From assembly GCA_963621995.1 (NCBI GenBank), contig CAVFFZ010000008.1, forward strand, positions 1 to 50,086: a stretch of 50,086 bases of DNA, given 5' to 3'. A program made the position numbers and the translations under genes. The notes under the pieces are model-generated. The model saw nothing but the letters and a program-made list of their open reading frames with translations. It did no database searches and was not told the origin of the DNA. The DNA is from UMGS1663 sp963621995. GTDB taxonomy: Bacteria; Bacillota; Clostridia; TANB77; CAG-508. This document shows, piece by piece, positions 39,476-48,578 of this stretch; positions within the stretch are counted from its first letter, which is position 1; each line of letters begins with the position of its first letter.

Positions 39476-41929
39476 ATGATGTATAAATTTACAAAAAGAG
39501 CAGAAAAAGCAATTGAATATGCAAACAGAATAGCTTTAGAATTTGGACACAATTATATAGGAACAGAGCACTTGTTATATGGTCTTTTAAAAGAAGGTTC
39601 TGGAGTTGCAAGTAAAGTCTTAGAAAACCAAGAAATTACACCAGAGCAAATAGAAGAACAAATAGATGCTTTAGTTGGTAAAAATGAGGAAATAGGAGAA
39701 GAAGAAATTTTAGGATTTACGCCAAGAACAAAAAGAGTTATAGAAACAGCTTTTATAGAGGCAAAAAAATTAGGCTCAGATTTTATAGGAACAGAGCATT
39801 TACTAATTGGAATTATGCGTGAAGGAGATAGTGTTGCAGTTCGTATATTATTAAACTTAAATGTAAATCCACAAAAATTATACAATGAAATAATAAAAGT
39901 ATTAAACGATGATGAAAACATATTAAATGAAGATAAAAAATCTACAAATTCAAAAGTAGGGGCAAGTTATAACCAAACTCAGACTTTGAATCAATATGGA
40001 ACAGACTTAACTAAAAGAGCAATAGAAGGAAAATTAGATCCTGTTATTGGTAGAAAAAATGAAATAGAAAGAGTTATACAAATACTTTCTAGAAGAATGA
40101 AAAATAATCCTTGTTTAATAGGTGAACCAGGTGTTGGTAAAACAGCAGTTGTAGAAGGGTTAGCACAAAAAATAGTAGCAGGAGATGTACCAGAAAGTTT
40201 AAAAGATAAAAGAGTAGTAACTCTTGATATTACTAGCATGGTGGCTGGTGCAAAATATAGAGGAGACTTTGAAGATAGAATAAAAAAATGTTTAAATGAA
40301 GTAAAAAAAGCAAAAGATGTTATTTTATTTATAGACGAAATTCATACTATAGTTGGTGCAGGTTCAGCAGAAGGTGCAGTAGATGCAGCAAATATATTAA
40401 AACCATTATTAGCAAGAGGAGAAATTCAATTAATTGGTGCAACTACATTAAATGAATATAGAAAATATATTGAAAAAGATAGTGCATTAGAAAGAAGATT
40501 TAGCCCTGTAACAGTTACAGAGCCATCTTCAGAAGATACTTTAAAAATACTAGAAGGAATAAAAGACAAATATGAAGCACATCATAATGTAAAAATTACA
40601 GAGGAAGCTATGAAAGCAGCAGTTGATTTATCCGTAAGATATATTAATGATAGATTTTTGCCAGATAAAGCAATAGATCTTATAGATGAAGCGGCTTCAA
40701 AGGTAAGAATGAGAGCATATACAGTGCCAGATAGTTTGAAAAAATTAGAAGAAGAAATTAGTGCAATAAGTAAAGAAAAAGAGGAAGCAGTTAGAAGTCA
40801 AGATTTTGAAAAAGCTGCAACTTTAAGGGATAAAGAACACGAAACAAAAGATAAGTTAGAAAAAGAAAAACAAAAATGGGAGAGCAAAAATAGTAAAGAA
40901 ATAATAACTTTAACAGAGGAAGATATTGCAGAAGTAATTTCTAGCTGGACTAGAATTCCAGTAAAGAAATTAACACAAGATGAAAACGAAAAATTAAGAA
41001 ATTTGGAAAAGTCATTACATGAAAGAGTAGTTGGTCAAAATGAAGCAGTAGAAGCAGTTGCAAAAGCAATAAGACGTGGCAGAGTTGGATTAAAAGATCC
41101 AAACAGACCAATAGGCTCATTCTTATTCTTAGGACCTACAGGTGTAGGCAAAACAGAACTTTCAAAAGCATTAGCAGAAAGTTTATTTGGAAATGAAGAT
41201 TCAATGATAAGAATTGATATGTCTGAATACATGGAAGGACATAGTGTTTCAAAATTAATAGGTTCACCTCCAGGATATGTAGGTTTTGAAGAGGGAGGAC
41301 AACTAACAGAGAAAATACGTAGAAATCCATATTCTGTTATACTATTTGATGAAATAGAAAAGGCACACCCTGATGTAATGAATATGCTTTTACAGATATT
41401 AGACGATGGTAGATTAACAGATAGTAATGGTAGAACAGTTAACTTTAAAAATACAGTAATAATAATGACTTCAAATATAGGTGCAAGACTAATTACAGAT
41501 AAAAAAACATTAGGATTTACTTCAAAAGAAGAAAAAAATGAAGAGAAAAAAGAATATGAAGACATAAAAAAAGATGTTCTTGCTGAATTAAAAAAGGAAT
41601 TCAAACCAGAATTTATTAATCGTATAGATGAAATTATTGTGTTCCATAAATTACAAAAAGAAGAAATGAGACAGATAGTAGATATTATGCTAAAACAAGT
41701 AATAAAACGTATGGAAGTACAAAATATTAAAATTAAAATAGATGATAAAGTAAAAGATAAAATAATAGAAGAAGGTACAGATGCAAATTATGGGGCAAGA
41801 CCACTAAAAAGAACAATACAAAGTTTGATAGAAGATAAAATTGCTGAAGCTATTTTAGATGGAAAAATTTCAAAGGATAAAGAAGTAGAAATAGGATTAA
41901 ATAAAGATGGTGAGCTTGAAATAAAGTAA
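39476..41929 (+). CDS. clpC: ATP-dependent chaperone ClpC
   Basis: This gene encodes about 817 residues from the ATG at 39476 (MMYKFTKRAEKAIEY); GGAAGG lies upstream, and an in-frame GTG at 39467 overlaps it. Two N-domain repeats (~1-145, with GTEHLLYGLL and GTEHLLIGIM), NBD1 with Walker A GEPGVGKTAVVEG, a middle UVR/coiled part (~410-480) and NBD2 with GPTGVGKTELSKAL are all present. ClpC unfolds substrates for ClpP and, with McsB, handles arginine-phosphorylated proteins. It ends the ctsR operon and is followed by a palindromic repeat. Confidence 0.97.
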   Translation: MMYKFTKRAEKAIEYANRIALEFGHNYIGTEHLLYGLLKEGSGVASKVLENQEITPEQIEEQIDALVGKNEEIGEEEILGFTPRTKRVIETAFIEAKKLGSDFIGTEHLLIGIMREGDSVAVRILLNLNVNPQKLYNEIIKVLNDDENILNEDKKSTNSKVGASYNQTQTLNQYGTDLTKRAIEGKLDPVIGRKNEIERVIQILSRRMKNNPCLIGEPGVGKTAVVEGLAQKIVAGDVPESLKDKRVVTLDITSMVAGAKYRGDFEDRIKKCLNEVKKAKDVILFIDEIHTIVGAGSAEGAVDAANILKPLLARGEIQLIGATTLNEYRKYIEKDSALERRFSPVTVTEPSSEDTLKILEGIKDKYEAHHNVKITEEAMKAAVDLSVRYINDRFLPDKAIDLIDEAASKVRMRAYTVPDSLKKLEEEISAISKEKEEAVRSQDFEKAATLRDKEHETKDKLEKEKQKWESKNSKEIITLTEEDIAEVISSWTRIPVKKLTQDENEKLRNLEKSLHERVVGQNEAVEAVAKAIRRGRVGLKDPNRPIGSFLFLGPTGVGKTELSKALAESLFGNEDSMIRIDMSEYMEGHSVSKLIGSPPGYVGFEEGGQLTEKIRRNPYSVILFDEIEKAHPDVMNMLLQILDDGRLTDSNGRTVNFKNTVIIMTSNIGARLITDKKTLGFTSKEEKNEEKKEYEDIKKDVLAELKKEFKPEFINRIDEIIVFHKLQKEEMRQIVDIMLKQVIKRMEVQNIKIKIDDKVKDKIIEEGTDANYGARPLKRTIQSLIEDKIAEAILDGKISKDKEVEIGLNKDGELEIK

Positions 41930-41975
41930 AGTCATTAACTTTATATATAAAACCAAGTTGCTAATTTTTGTAGAT

Positions 41976-42034
41976 TATAGGGGCGGACTTAAAAATTTAA
42001 AAAACAAAATTAAATTTTTAAGCCCGTCCCTATA
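41976..42034. repeat. Palindromic repeat between clpC and the CDF gene
   Basis: Two 25-base arms (41976-42000 and 42010-42034) match with two exceptions; they start TATAGGGGCGGACTT and end CCCGTCCCTATA. It may act as a terminator for the two convergent genes, though it lacks a classic T-run. A degenerate relative lies at 42980-43024. Confidence 0.9.
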
Positions 42035-42036
42035 AT

Positions 42037-42894
42037 TTAAATTGGATTTACATGAACTATAGTATTATAAACTTTTTCCAAAGAAGTTATATCTTTTTCT
42101 AAATTATCAGCTAATTTATGGCTTTCAAAGGTGCTCATGTTACCGTCTACACAGATTGTTAAAACAACGATGTATTGGTAACCAACCGGAGCAGAAGAAA
42201 TATGTTCGATTTTCTGAATTTCTTTATAATTTTTAACGTAGCGCAAAATTAAATCTTTTGTTTCTTCATCTATAGATTCATCCATTAAAACATTATAACT
42301 TTCTATAAATATTTTAAAACCAGTAATAGCAATCCAAATAGAAATTCCAGTTCCAACTATTCCATCTAAGAAAGTTATACCAACTAAAGTTGCTAAAATT
42401 GAAATAAGAGTAAATGCTGTAACAATACAATCATTTCTATGATCTTTGCTATTTGCTTCTAACAAAATGTTGTTATATTTTTTACAGAGTTTATTAGTGT
42501 AAATAAACAAACTAAATTTAACTAAAATAGTGATTATACAAACAACAACTAAAAACCAAGAAAATGTAATGGTACTTCCACATATTAAAGTCATAATTGA
42601 ATCATAAAGAAGTTTAAAAGCAACAACAACCATAGAAATACCTATAAAAAGTGAAAATATATATTCAGCTTTTCCATGACCAAAATTGTGAGAGGCGTCT
42701 TGTGGCTCGCTTGCTATTTTATTTCCTACCCATGTCATAATAGAGGCAAAAATATCGCCAGCACTATTTGCAGCATCTGCTATCATGGCTTGAGAGTTGG
42801 AAATAAAACCAATACTTCCTTTTATAATTAATAAAAACAAATTGCCAAGTATTCCTAGCAATCCAGCTTTTTTTGTAACATTATATCTATCCAT
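42037..42894 (-). CDS. Cation diffusion facilitator transporter
   Basis: This gene encodes 285 residues with six membrane segments. SNSQAMIADAANSAGDIFAS carries the metal-site Asp residues of segment 2, SHNFGHGKAEYIFSLF is the conserved loop, and SKDHRNDCIVTAFTLIS in segment 5 has the His and Asp of the second half-site. The C-terminal ~80 residues are the cytoplasmic dimerisation domain. It exports Zn2+, Fe2+, Mn2+ or a similar ion; which one is not fixed. AAAAGGAG precedes the ATG at 42894. It converges with clpC. Confidence 0.94.
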   Translation of the reverse strand: MDRYNVTKKAGLLGILGNLFLLIIKGSIGFISNSQAMIADAANSAGDIFASIMTWVGNKIASEPQDASHNFGHGKAEYIFSLFIGISMVVVAFKLLYDSIMTLICGSTITFSWFLVVVCIITILVKFSLFIYTNKLCKKYNNILLEANSKDHRNDCIVTAFTLISILATLVGITFLDGIVGTGISIWIAITGFKIFIESYNVLMDESIDEETKDLILRYVKNYKEIQKIEHISSAPVGYQYIVVLTICVDGNMSTFESHKLADNLEKDITSLEKVYNTIVHVNPI

Positions 42895-42979
42895 TTTTAT
42901 CTCCTTTTATAGTATATGTATTATAACATTTAAACAATTAAAAAAGAATAGAAAAAGTAAAAAAATAAATTTTATGTAT

Positions 42980-43024
42980 GGGTTTAAAAATTTATTTTAG
43001 TCTTTTAAATTTTTAGGTTCGTCC
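42980..43024. repeat. Degenerate palindrome related to the one at 41976
   Basis: GGGTTTAAAAATTTA and TAAATTTTTAGG, followed by a remnant of the GTCC end, form an imperfect hairpin with the same TTTAAAAATTTA core. It lies just upstream of the rlmN promoter. Confidence 0.55.
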
Positions 43025-43048
43025 TTAAAATTTAATTTACTCAAACTA

Positions 43049-43077
43049 TTGAAATATTATACACTTTATGGTATAAA
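43049..43077 (+). promoter_or_regulatory. Promoter of the rlmN operon
   Basis: TTGAAA, 17 bases, then TATAAA. The start would be near 43084, 25 bases before the start codon at 43109. Confidence 0.7.
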
Positions 43078-43108
43078 TTTATTATACGGAAATAAGGAAA
43101 AGAGAAAT

Positions 43109-44149
43109 ATGAAGAATATAAAAGATTATACTTTTGAAGAATTAAAAGAAGAACTAAAAGCATTAGGGGAAAAGCCATTTAGAGCAGAGCAAATTTTTCA
43201 TTGGTTATATGTAGAAAAAGTAAAAAAATTTGATGAAATGACAAACTTATCAATTGAATTAAGGGAAAAGCTTAAACAAAACTATACAATGTGCAATTTT
43301 AACATTATAAAAAAATTAGAATCTGCAGATGGTACAAAAAAATATCTATTTGATGTACTAGACGAAAATGCAATAGAAACAGTACTTATGGAATATCACC
43401 ATGGAAAAACAATATGTGTTTCTTCACAAATAGGTTGCAAAATGGGGTGCAAGTTTTGTGCATCAACAGGAATACCTTTTGTTAGGAGTTTAACAGCAGG
43501 AGAAATTGTTGAACAGCTAATAGCAGTGGAACAAGACACAGGTGATAGAATATCAAATATTGTATTTATGGGAATTGGAGAGCCATTAGACAATTATGAT
43601 AATGTAATAAAAGCAATACATATTATAAATCATCCAAAAGGATTAAATATAGGGGCAAGACATATAAGTGTTTCAACAAGTGGATTAGTTCCAAGAATAT
43701 ATGACTTAGCAAAGGAAAATATTCCTTGTACACTTTCTATTTCACTTCATGCAACAAACAATGAAAAAAGAAGCAGTATGATGCCAGTAAACAATGCATA
43801 CAAAATTGAAGAACTAATTCAGGCTTGTAAAGATTATATAAAAGTTACCAATAGAAGAATATCTTTTGAATATGCTTTAGCAAAAGATAACAATGACAAC
43901 CTAGAAGATGCTAGAGAATTAGTAAAACTATTAAAGGGTATGTTATGCCATGTTAATTTAATACCTATAAATAAAATAGAAAACGGGAAATATACTAAAA
44001 GCACAAATGAAAATATAATTAAATTTAGAGATTATTTAAATGACCACGGAATAGTAGCAACTATTAGAAGAGAATTAGGCTCAGATATAGATGCTGCATG
44101 TGGACAATTAAGAAGAAAAAATTTAAACAAGATAGGAGAAAATGAATGA
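43109..44149 (+). CDS. rlmN: Dual-specificity RNA methyltransferase RlmN
   Basis: This gene encodes 346 residues from the ATG at 43109 (MKNIKDYTFEELKEE), with AAGGAAAAGAG upstream; an in-frame ATG at 43049 coincides with the promoter. The radical SAM Cys motif is CKMGCKFCAS; FMGIGEPLDNYDNV and SVSTSGLVPRIYDLA are family marks. A C-terminal Cys (AACGQLRRK) takes part in the methyl transfer. It methylates A2503 of 23S rRNA and position 37 of some tRNAs. It overlaps the phosphatase gene by 4 bases. Confidence 0.97.
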   Translation: MKNIKDYTFEELKEELKALGEKPFRAEQIFHWLYVEKVKKFDEMTNLSIELREKLKQNYTMCNFNIIKKLESADGTKKYLFDVLDENAIETVLMEYHHGKTICVSSQIGCKMGCKFCASTGIPFVRSLTAGEIVEQLIAVEQDTGDRISNIVFMGIGEPLDNYDNVIKAIHIINHPKGLNIGARHISVSTSGLVPRIYDLAKENIPCTLSISLHATNNEKRSSMMPVNNAYKIEELIQACKDYIKVTNRRISFEYALAKDNNDNLEDARELVKLLKGMLCHVNLIPINKIENGKYTKSTNENIIKFRDYLNDHGIVATIRRELGSDIDAACGQLRRKNLNKIGENE

Positions 44150-44871
44150 GAGCTTTTGCAAAAACTGACATTGGAAAAGCAAGAGATATGAACCAAGATT
44201 ATTATTATATATCTGGTCCAGAAGATCCGCTAAAAATATATATTTTAGCAGATGGAATGGGTGGATATAATGGAGGAGAAATTGCTAGTAAATTAGCTAC
44301 TACTACAGCTTTAAGTTATATACAAAGTAATTTTGAAAATACTCCAAAAGAAAGAGAAGACATACTAAAACTTGTAAAAAGTGCTATGGAATATGCTAAT
44401 ATGGTAGTATATGAAAAGTCAAAAGAACAAAAGAATTTAGATGGAATGGGTACTACTTTAGAAGTATGTTTAATATATAATAATAAGTTATATCTTGGAC
44501 ATATAGGAGATAGCAGAATATATAGATTAAGAGGAGAATTTTTTAGAAAATTAACTCATGATCATAGTTATGTACAAAAGTTAGTTAAAGATGGGACTAT
44601 TACACAAGAAGAAGCCGACCACCACCCCAAAAAAAATATGCTTATGAAAGCATTAGGATGTACAGCATTTGTAGAACCAGATGTAACAGTTAAAGGATTT
44701 ATAAAAGATGATATTATATTAATATGTAGTGATGGTTTAACAAATATGGTAGAAGAACAAGAAATATATAACATTCTAAAAAAAGAAGGTACATTAGCTG
44801 CAGAAAAACTAGTAGAAAAGGCAAATGAAAATGGTGGCTATGATAATGTTACAGCTATTGTAATAAGATAA
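44146..44871 (+). CDS. PP2C-family serine/threonine phosphatase
   Basis: This gene encodes 241 residues. Metal-site motifs are all present: DIGKARDMNQDYYY, ILADGMGGYNGGEIAS, GMGTTLEVCLI, HIGDSRIYRL, ICSDGLTNMV and the final YDNVTAIVI. It is of the PrpC/Stp type and removes phosphates added by PrkC, whose gene follows after 20 bases. An ATGA overlap joins it to rlmN. It probably acts in the cytoplasm on translation and wall proteins. Confidence 0.96.
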   Translation: MRAFAKTDIGKARDMNQDYYYISGPEDPLKIYILADGMGGYNGGEIASKLATTTALSYIQSNFENTPKEREDILKLVKSAMEYANMVVYEKSKEQKNLDGMGTTLEVCLIYNNKLYLGHIGDSRIYRLRGEFFRKLTHDHSYVQKLVKDGTITQEEADHHPKKNMLMKALGCTAFVEPDVTVKGFIKDDIILICSDGLTNMVEEQEIYNILKKEGTLAAEKLVEKANENGGYDNVTAIVIR

Positions 44872-44891
44872 ACAAGGGAGAGATAAAAAAT

Positions 44892-46856
44892 ATGGATTTA
44901 ATAGGAAAATATATAGGAAGCAGATATGAAATCCTAGAGAAAATTGGAAATGGAGGAATGGCAACAGTATATAAAGCCAAATGTCATGTTTTAAATAGAT
45001 TTGTTGCTGTTAAAGTTTTAAAGGAAGAATTTACAACAGATGAAGAATTTATTCGTAGATTTAATATAGAAGCACAATCAGCTGCAGGTCTTACACATCC
45101 TAATATTGTATCTGTTTATGATGTAGGACATGAAGATAACATATATTATATAGTAATGGAATTAATACAAGGAAAAACTTTAAAACAAATAATATCAGAA
45201 AGTGGTATACTTCCTTGGAAATGGTCTATAAATATTGCTATTCAAATAGCTTCAGCATTAGAAGCAGCACATAAAAACAATATAGTACATCGTGATATAA
45301 AACCACACAATATAATTATAACAGAAGATGGAGTTGTAAAAGTTACAGATTTTGGAATTGCAAAAGCAGTTTCAAATTCTACTATTACAGCATTTGGAAC
45401 AACTATTGGCTCTGTACATTATTTTTCACCAGAACATGCCAGAGGAGGATATACAGATGCAAAATCTGATCTTTATTCTTTAGGAGTAGTAATGTACGAA
45501 ATGTTGACGGGTAGAGTACCATTTGATGCAGATACACCTGTTTCTATTGCTTTAAAACATATGCAAGAAAAACCAATAGAACCAATAAAATTAAATCCAA
45601 GCATTCCACTTGCTGTTAATCAAATTATAATGAAAGCAATGAGAAAAGAGCCAGGTGAACGTTATCAATCAGCTACAGAAATGCTTAAAGATTTAAATGC
45701 AGCATTAAAAAATCCAGAAGGAAACTTTGTAGAAAACGAAAAAATAGATATGAATCATACTCAAGTGATGGAAACAATTACTGATGAAATGCTTGAAAAT
45801 AATAAAAAGAAAGAAAATAATAAGAAAAAGAACAAGTTAAAACAATACTTTGAAAAACATCCAAAGATGAAAATTGTAATACTAGCAGTTATATGTATAC
45901 TTGTATTTGTAGTAACAATACTTATTACAAAAGTTGCAATGGATGCTGGAACAATAAAAAATGTAGAAATTCCAGAGTTAGTTGGACTAACAGAAGATGA
46001 AGTTAAAGAAAAATTAAAAGGAACTAAATTCACTTATGAAATAACAACAGAAGAATATAATAGTGAGGTTGAAGCAGGAAAAGTAAGTGCTCAAAATCCA
46101 GCTTATAGAAAGAACTTTACAATAAAAGAAAACTCAAAAATATCTTTAACAATTAGTAAAGGAACAGAGTTAACTACAGTTCCAAAGGTAGCAGGAATGG
46201 AATATTCAGAAGCTGAAAAAGAAATAACTGATAAAAAATTGAAAATAGAAAAAATAGAAGAAAATAGTGACAAAATAAAAGAAGGTTATGTTACAAGACA
46301 AGATCCAGCAGAAAATACAGAAATGAAAGCAGGAGAAACTGTAAAAGTATATGTAAGTATAGGAAATGGTTTAGAACAAGTACCTGTAACATTTGTTGTA
46401 GGAAAAACAGAAGCAGATGCTAGAGAAGAGCTAGAAAATGCAAAATTAAAAGTAGAAGTAAAGTATGATGAAGATACAACAAAAACAAATGGAATAGTAT
46501 TAAAACAGAGTAAAGATGTAGGAGAAGTAGTAGATGAAGGAACTACAATAATTCTTACAGTAAATAAAATTTCAGAAGTAAAGAAAGGTACAGTAAATGT
46601 TAATTTAAAATCACTTTTAAATTATTCAAAACCAACATCAACTAATGAAGAAGTAACTATTCCAAAAGTACAAGTAAAAATTACAGTAAATGGAGATATA
46701 GTTTATAACGAAGAAAAAGCAAAAGACACTACTAAAATAACAACAGGAATTCAAGGGAAAGGAACTGTAGAAGTAAAAGTTTATGTAGATGATGTATTAA
46801 AAGGTACAGAGAATCTAGATTTGAATAGTTCAAGTCCAGTAGTTTCTTTTGAATAA
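44892..46856 (+). CDS. prkC: Serine/threonine kinase PrkC with PASTA repeats
   Basis: This gene encodes 654 residues. The kinase domain (~10-270) has GNGGMATVYKA, VAVKVLK, HRDIKPHNIII and DFGIAKA; TTIGSVHYFSPE is the activation loop. A basic linker and one membrane segment (~327-350) follow. Three PASTA repeats lie outside (~353-420, ~421-488, ~492-560), binding muropeptides or lipid II in the family. A C-terminal ~90-residue beta-rich domain is extra. It senses wall fragments and controls growth and germination. It is followed by rsgA after 144 bases. Confidence 0.96.
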   Translation: MDLIGKYIGSRYEILEKIGNGGMATVYKAKCHVLNRFVAVKVLKEEFTTDEEFIRRFNIEAQSAAGLTHPNIVSVYDVGHEDNIYYIVMELIQGKTLKQIISESGILPWKWSINIAIQIASALEAAHKNNIVHRDIKPHNIIITEDGVVKVTDFGIAKAVSNSTITAFGTTIGSVHYFSPEHARGGYTDAKSDLYSLGVVMYEMLTGRVPFDADTPVSIALKHMQEKPIEPIKLNPSIPLAVNQIIMKAMRKEPGERYQSATEMLKDLNAALKNPEGNFVENEKIDMNHTQVMETITDEMLENNKKKENNKKKNKLKQYFEKHPKMKIVILAVICILVFVVTILITKVAMDAGTIKNVEIPELVGLTEDEVKEKLKGTKFTYEITTEEYNSEVEAGKVSAQNPAYRKNFTIKENSKISLTISKGTELTTVPKVAGMEYSEAEKEITDKKLKIEKIEENSDKIKEGYVTRQDPAENTEMKAGETVKVYVSIGNGLEQVPVTFVVGKTEADAREELENAKLKVEVKYDEDTTKTNGIVLKQSKDVGEVVDEGTTIILTVNKISEVKKGTVNVNLKSLLNYSKPTSTNEEVTIPKVQVKITVNGDIVYNEEKAKDTTKITTGIQGKGTVEVKVYVDDVLKGTENLDLNSSSPVVSFE

Positions 46857-46870
46857 AAATTGCAATTTTA

Positions 46871-46900
46871 TTGTAATTAGAAATTTTATTATGATATAAA
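46871..46900 (+). promoter_or_regulatory. Possible promoter before rsgA
   Basis: TTGTAA, 18 bases, then TATAAA. A hairpin follows at 46905. The match is moderate. Confidence 0.4.
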
Positions 46901-46904
46901 AATA

Positions 46905-46933
46905 GAGGATTGGAGAAAAGTTTACCAGTCCTC
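46905..46933 (+). terminator. Hairpin between prkC and rsgA
   Basis: GAGGATTGG pairs with CCAGTCCTC, with one G-T pair and an 11-base loop. The T-run is short, so it may be a weak terminator or an mRNA stability element. Confidence 0.45.
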
Positions 46934-47000
46934 TTAAAAAATAAAAAGGAAGTAAGATTGGAAAATAATTTATTTCTTTTCCAATTGAAAGAGATTAAAT

Positions 47001-47882
47001 ATGCCAAAAGGATTAATAATAAGTAATATTTCAAATTTATATGAAGTAAAAATTGAAGACCAAATAATAGAGTGTAAGCCAATGGGAAAAATAAAACAAA
47101 CAGAACTTACACCAGTAGTTGGAGATTATGTAGAAACTGAAGTAATAGAAAATGAACCCAATAAAGGAATGATAACCAAAGTACTAGATAGAACAATGTA
47201 TTCAAAAAGACCAAAACTTGCAAATTTAACACAAATAGTATTGGTGGTTTCTTTAAAATCTCCAAAACCAGATTTATTATTGTTAGATAAACAATTAGCA
47301 TATGCGGAATATTTAAAAATAATTCCAATAATATGTATAAATAAAGTAGATTTAGGAAACGAAGAAATACTAAAAAATATACATGAAGTATATGAAAAAA
47401 TAGGATACAAAGTTATAGATACAATTGCAAAAGAAGGAAAAGGAATAGAAGAATTAAGAAGAGTTTTAAAAGACAATATTACAGCATTTTCAGGAAATTC
47501 AGGAGTAGGAAAATCAACACTAATTAATAGATTGTTTAGGAAAACAAAAACTCTTGAAGGAGATATAAGCTTAAAAAATCAAAAAGGGAAAAACACTACA
47601 ACCAGTGTAACTTTGTATGAAATAGATAATGGTTATATAGCAGATACGCCAGGATTTTCTACTTTTACAATAGAAGAAATAGAAAGTGAAAATTTATGTT
47701 ACTATTTTAAAGAATTTAAACAATATTTACCTAATTGTGAATATACAGATTGTGAACATATAAAAGAACAAAACTGTGGAATAAAAAAGGCAATAGAAGA
47801 GGGGAAAATAAGTAAGCAAAGATATGAAAGATATTTCAAAATAATGGAAGAATTAAAACAAAAGGAGGAACGTAAATGGTAG
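47001..47882 (+). CDS. rsgA: Ribosome small subunit-dependent GTPase RsgA
   Basis: This gene encodes 293 residues. An N-terminal OB fold (~1-65) is followed by a circularly permuted GTPase: G4 CINKVDLG first, then G1 FSGNSGVGKSTLINR, and G3 IADTPGFSTF. The C-terminal zinc site has CEYTDCEH and NCGIKK. It checks assembly of the 30S subunit. In Firmicutes the gene often lies with prkC, and phosphorylation of the protein by PrkC is known there. Its start has GAGA upstream, a weak site. It overlaps rpe by 7 bases. Confidence 0.96.
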   Translation: MPKGLIISNISNLYEVKIEDQIIECKPMGKIKQTELTPVVGDYVETEVIENEPNKGMITKVLDRTMYSKRPKLANLTQIVLVVSLKSPKPDLLLLDKQLAYAEYLKIIPIICINKVDLGNEEILKNIHEVYEKIGYKVIDTIAKEGKGIEELRRVLKDNITAFSGNSGVGKSTLINRLFRKTKTLEGDISLKNQKGKNTTTSVTLYEIDNGYIADTPGFSTFTIEEIESENLCYYFKEFKQYLPNCEYTDCEHIKEQNCGIKKAIEEGKISKQRYERYFKIMEELKQKEERKW

Positions 47883-48538
47883 AAGTAGCAACATCTCTTT
47901 TAGATATAGAAAAAGAGAAAATAATAAAAACAATATATGACTTAGAAGTAGCAGGAACAAACTACTTTCATATAGATGTTATGGATGGAAAATTTGTTGA
48001 AAACAATACAATAGAAAAAATGAGAGAATATACAGAATATATAAAACAAGTTTCAAATATACCAATAGATGTACACCTAATGGTAGAAGAAATAGAACCT
48101 TATTTGAAAGCATACATAGATATGGGAGTACAATCTATTATATTTCATATAGAAAGCTGTAAAAATGAGGAAGAGGCATTAAAATGGATTTTATATCTTA
48201 AAGATAATAATATAAAGGCAGGTATAACATTAAAGCCAAAAACAAATATAGAAGATATATATAAATACATTCCTTATATTCATAAAGTATTAGTAATGTC
48301 TGTAGAACCTGGAAAAGGAGGACAAAAATTCCTACCAGAAACAATAGAAAAAATTCAAAAACTAAATAAATTTATTTATGAAAATGGATTTGAAGTGGAT
48401 ATAGAAGTAGATGGTGGAGTAAACAATGAAACTGCTAAACAAGTAATAGAAGCAGGAGCGAATATATTAGTTGCAGGAAATTACATTGCAAAATCAGAAG
48501 ATTTTAAAAAAGCAATAGATAGTTTAAAACAAAAATAA
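47876..48538 (+). CDS. rpe: Ribulose-phosphate 3-epimerase
   Basis: This gene encodes 220 residues forming a TIM barrel. FHIDVMDGKFVEN holds metal and catalytic residues; PIDVHLMVEEIEPYLKAY and MSVEPGKGGQKFLPETIEKI are signatures, and VDGGVNNETAKQVIEAGAN is the phosphate region. It interconverts ribulose 5-phosphate and xylulose 5-phosphate in the pentose phosphate pathway. A strong AAAGGAGGAA site inside the rsgA end drives it. A terminator overlaps its stop codon. Confidence 0.96.
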   Translation: MVEVATSLLDIEKEKIIKTIYDLEVAGTNYFHIDVMDGKFVENNTIEKMREYTEYIKQVSNIPIDVHLMVEEIEPYLKAYIDMGVQSIIFHIESCKNEEEALKWILYLKDNNIKAGITLKPKTNIEDIYKYIPYIHKVLVMSVEPGKGGQKFLPETIEKIQKLNKFIYENGFEVDIEVDGGVNNETAKQVIEAGANILVAGNYIAKSEDFKKAIDSLKQK

Positions 48539-48570
48539 AATGAGAAATTAAATTTCTCATTTTATTTTTT
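48535..48570. terminator. Bidirectional terminator after rpe
   Basis: ATAAAATGAGAAATT pairs perfectly with AATTTCTCATTTTAT around one central base, and is followed by six Ts. It can serve rpe and the convergent membrane gene. Confidence 0.88.
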
Positions 48571-48578
48571 GACATTAA

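Noticed and set aside
41035..41604. - strand open frame of 189 codons opposite clpC
   Set aside because: It mirrors the conserved NBD2 of ClpC; the Ser/Phe-rich composition is that of an antisense shadow.
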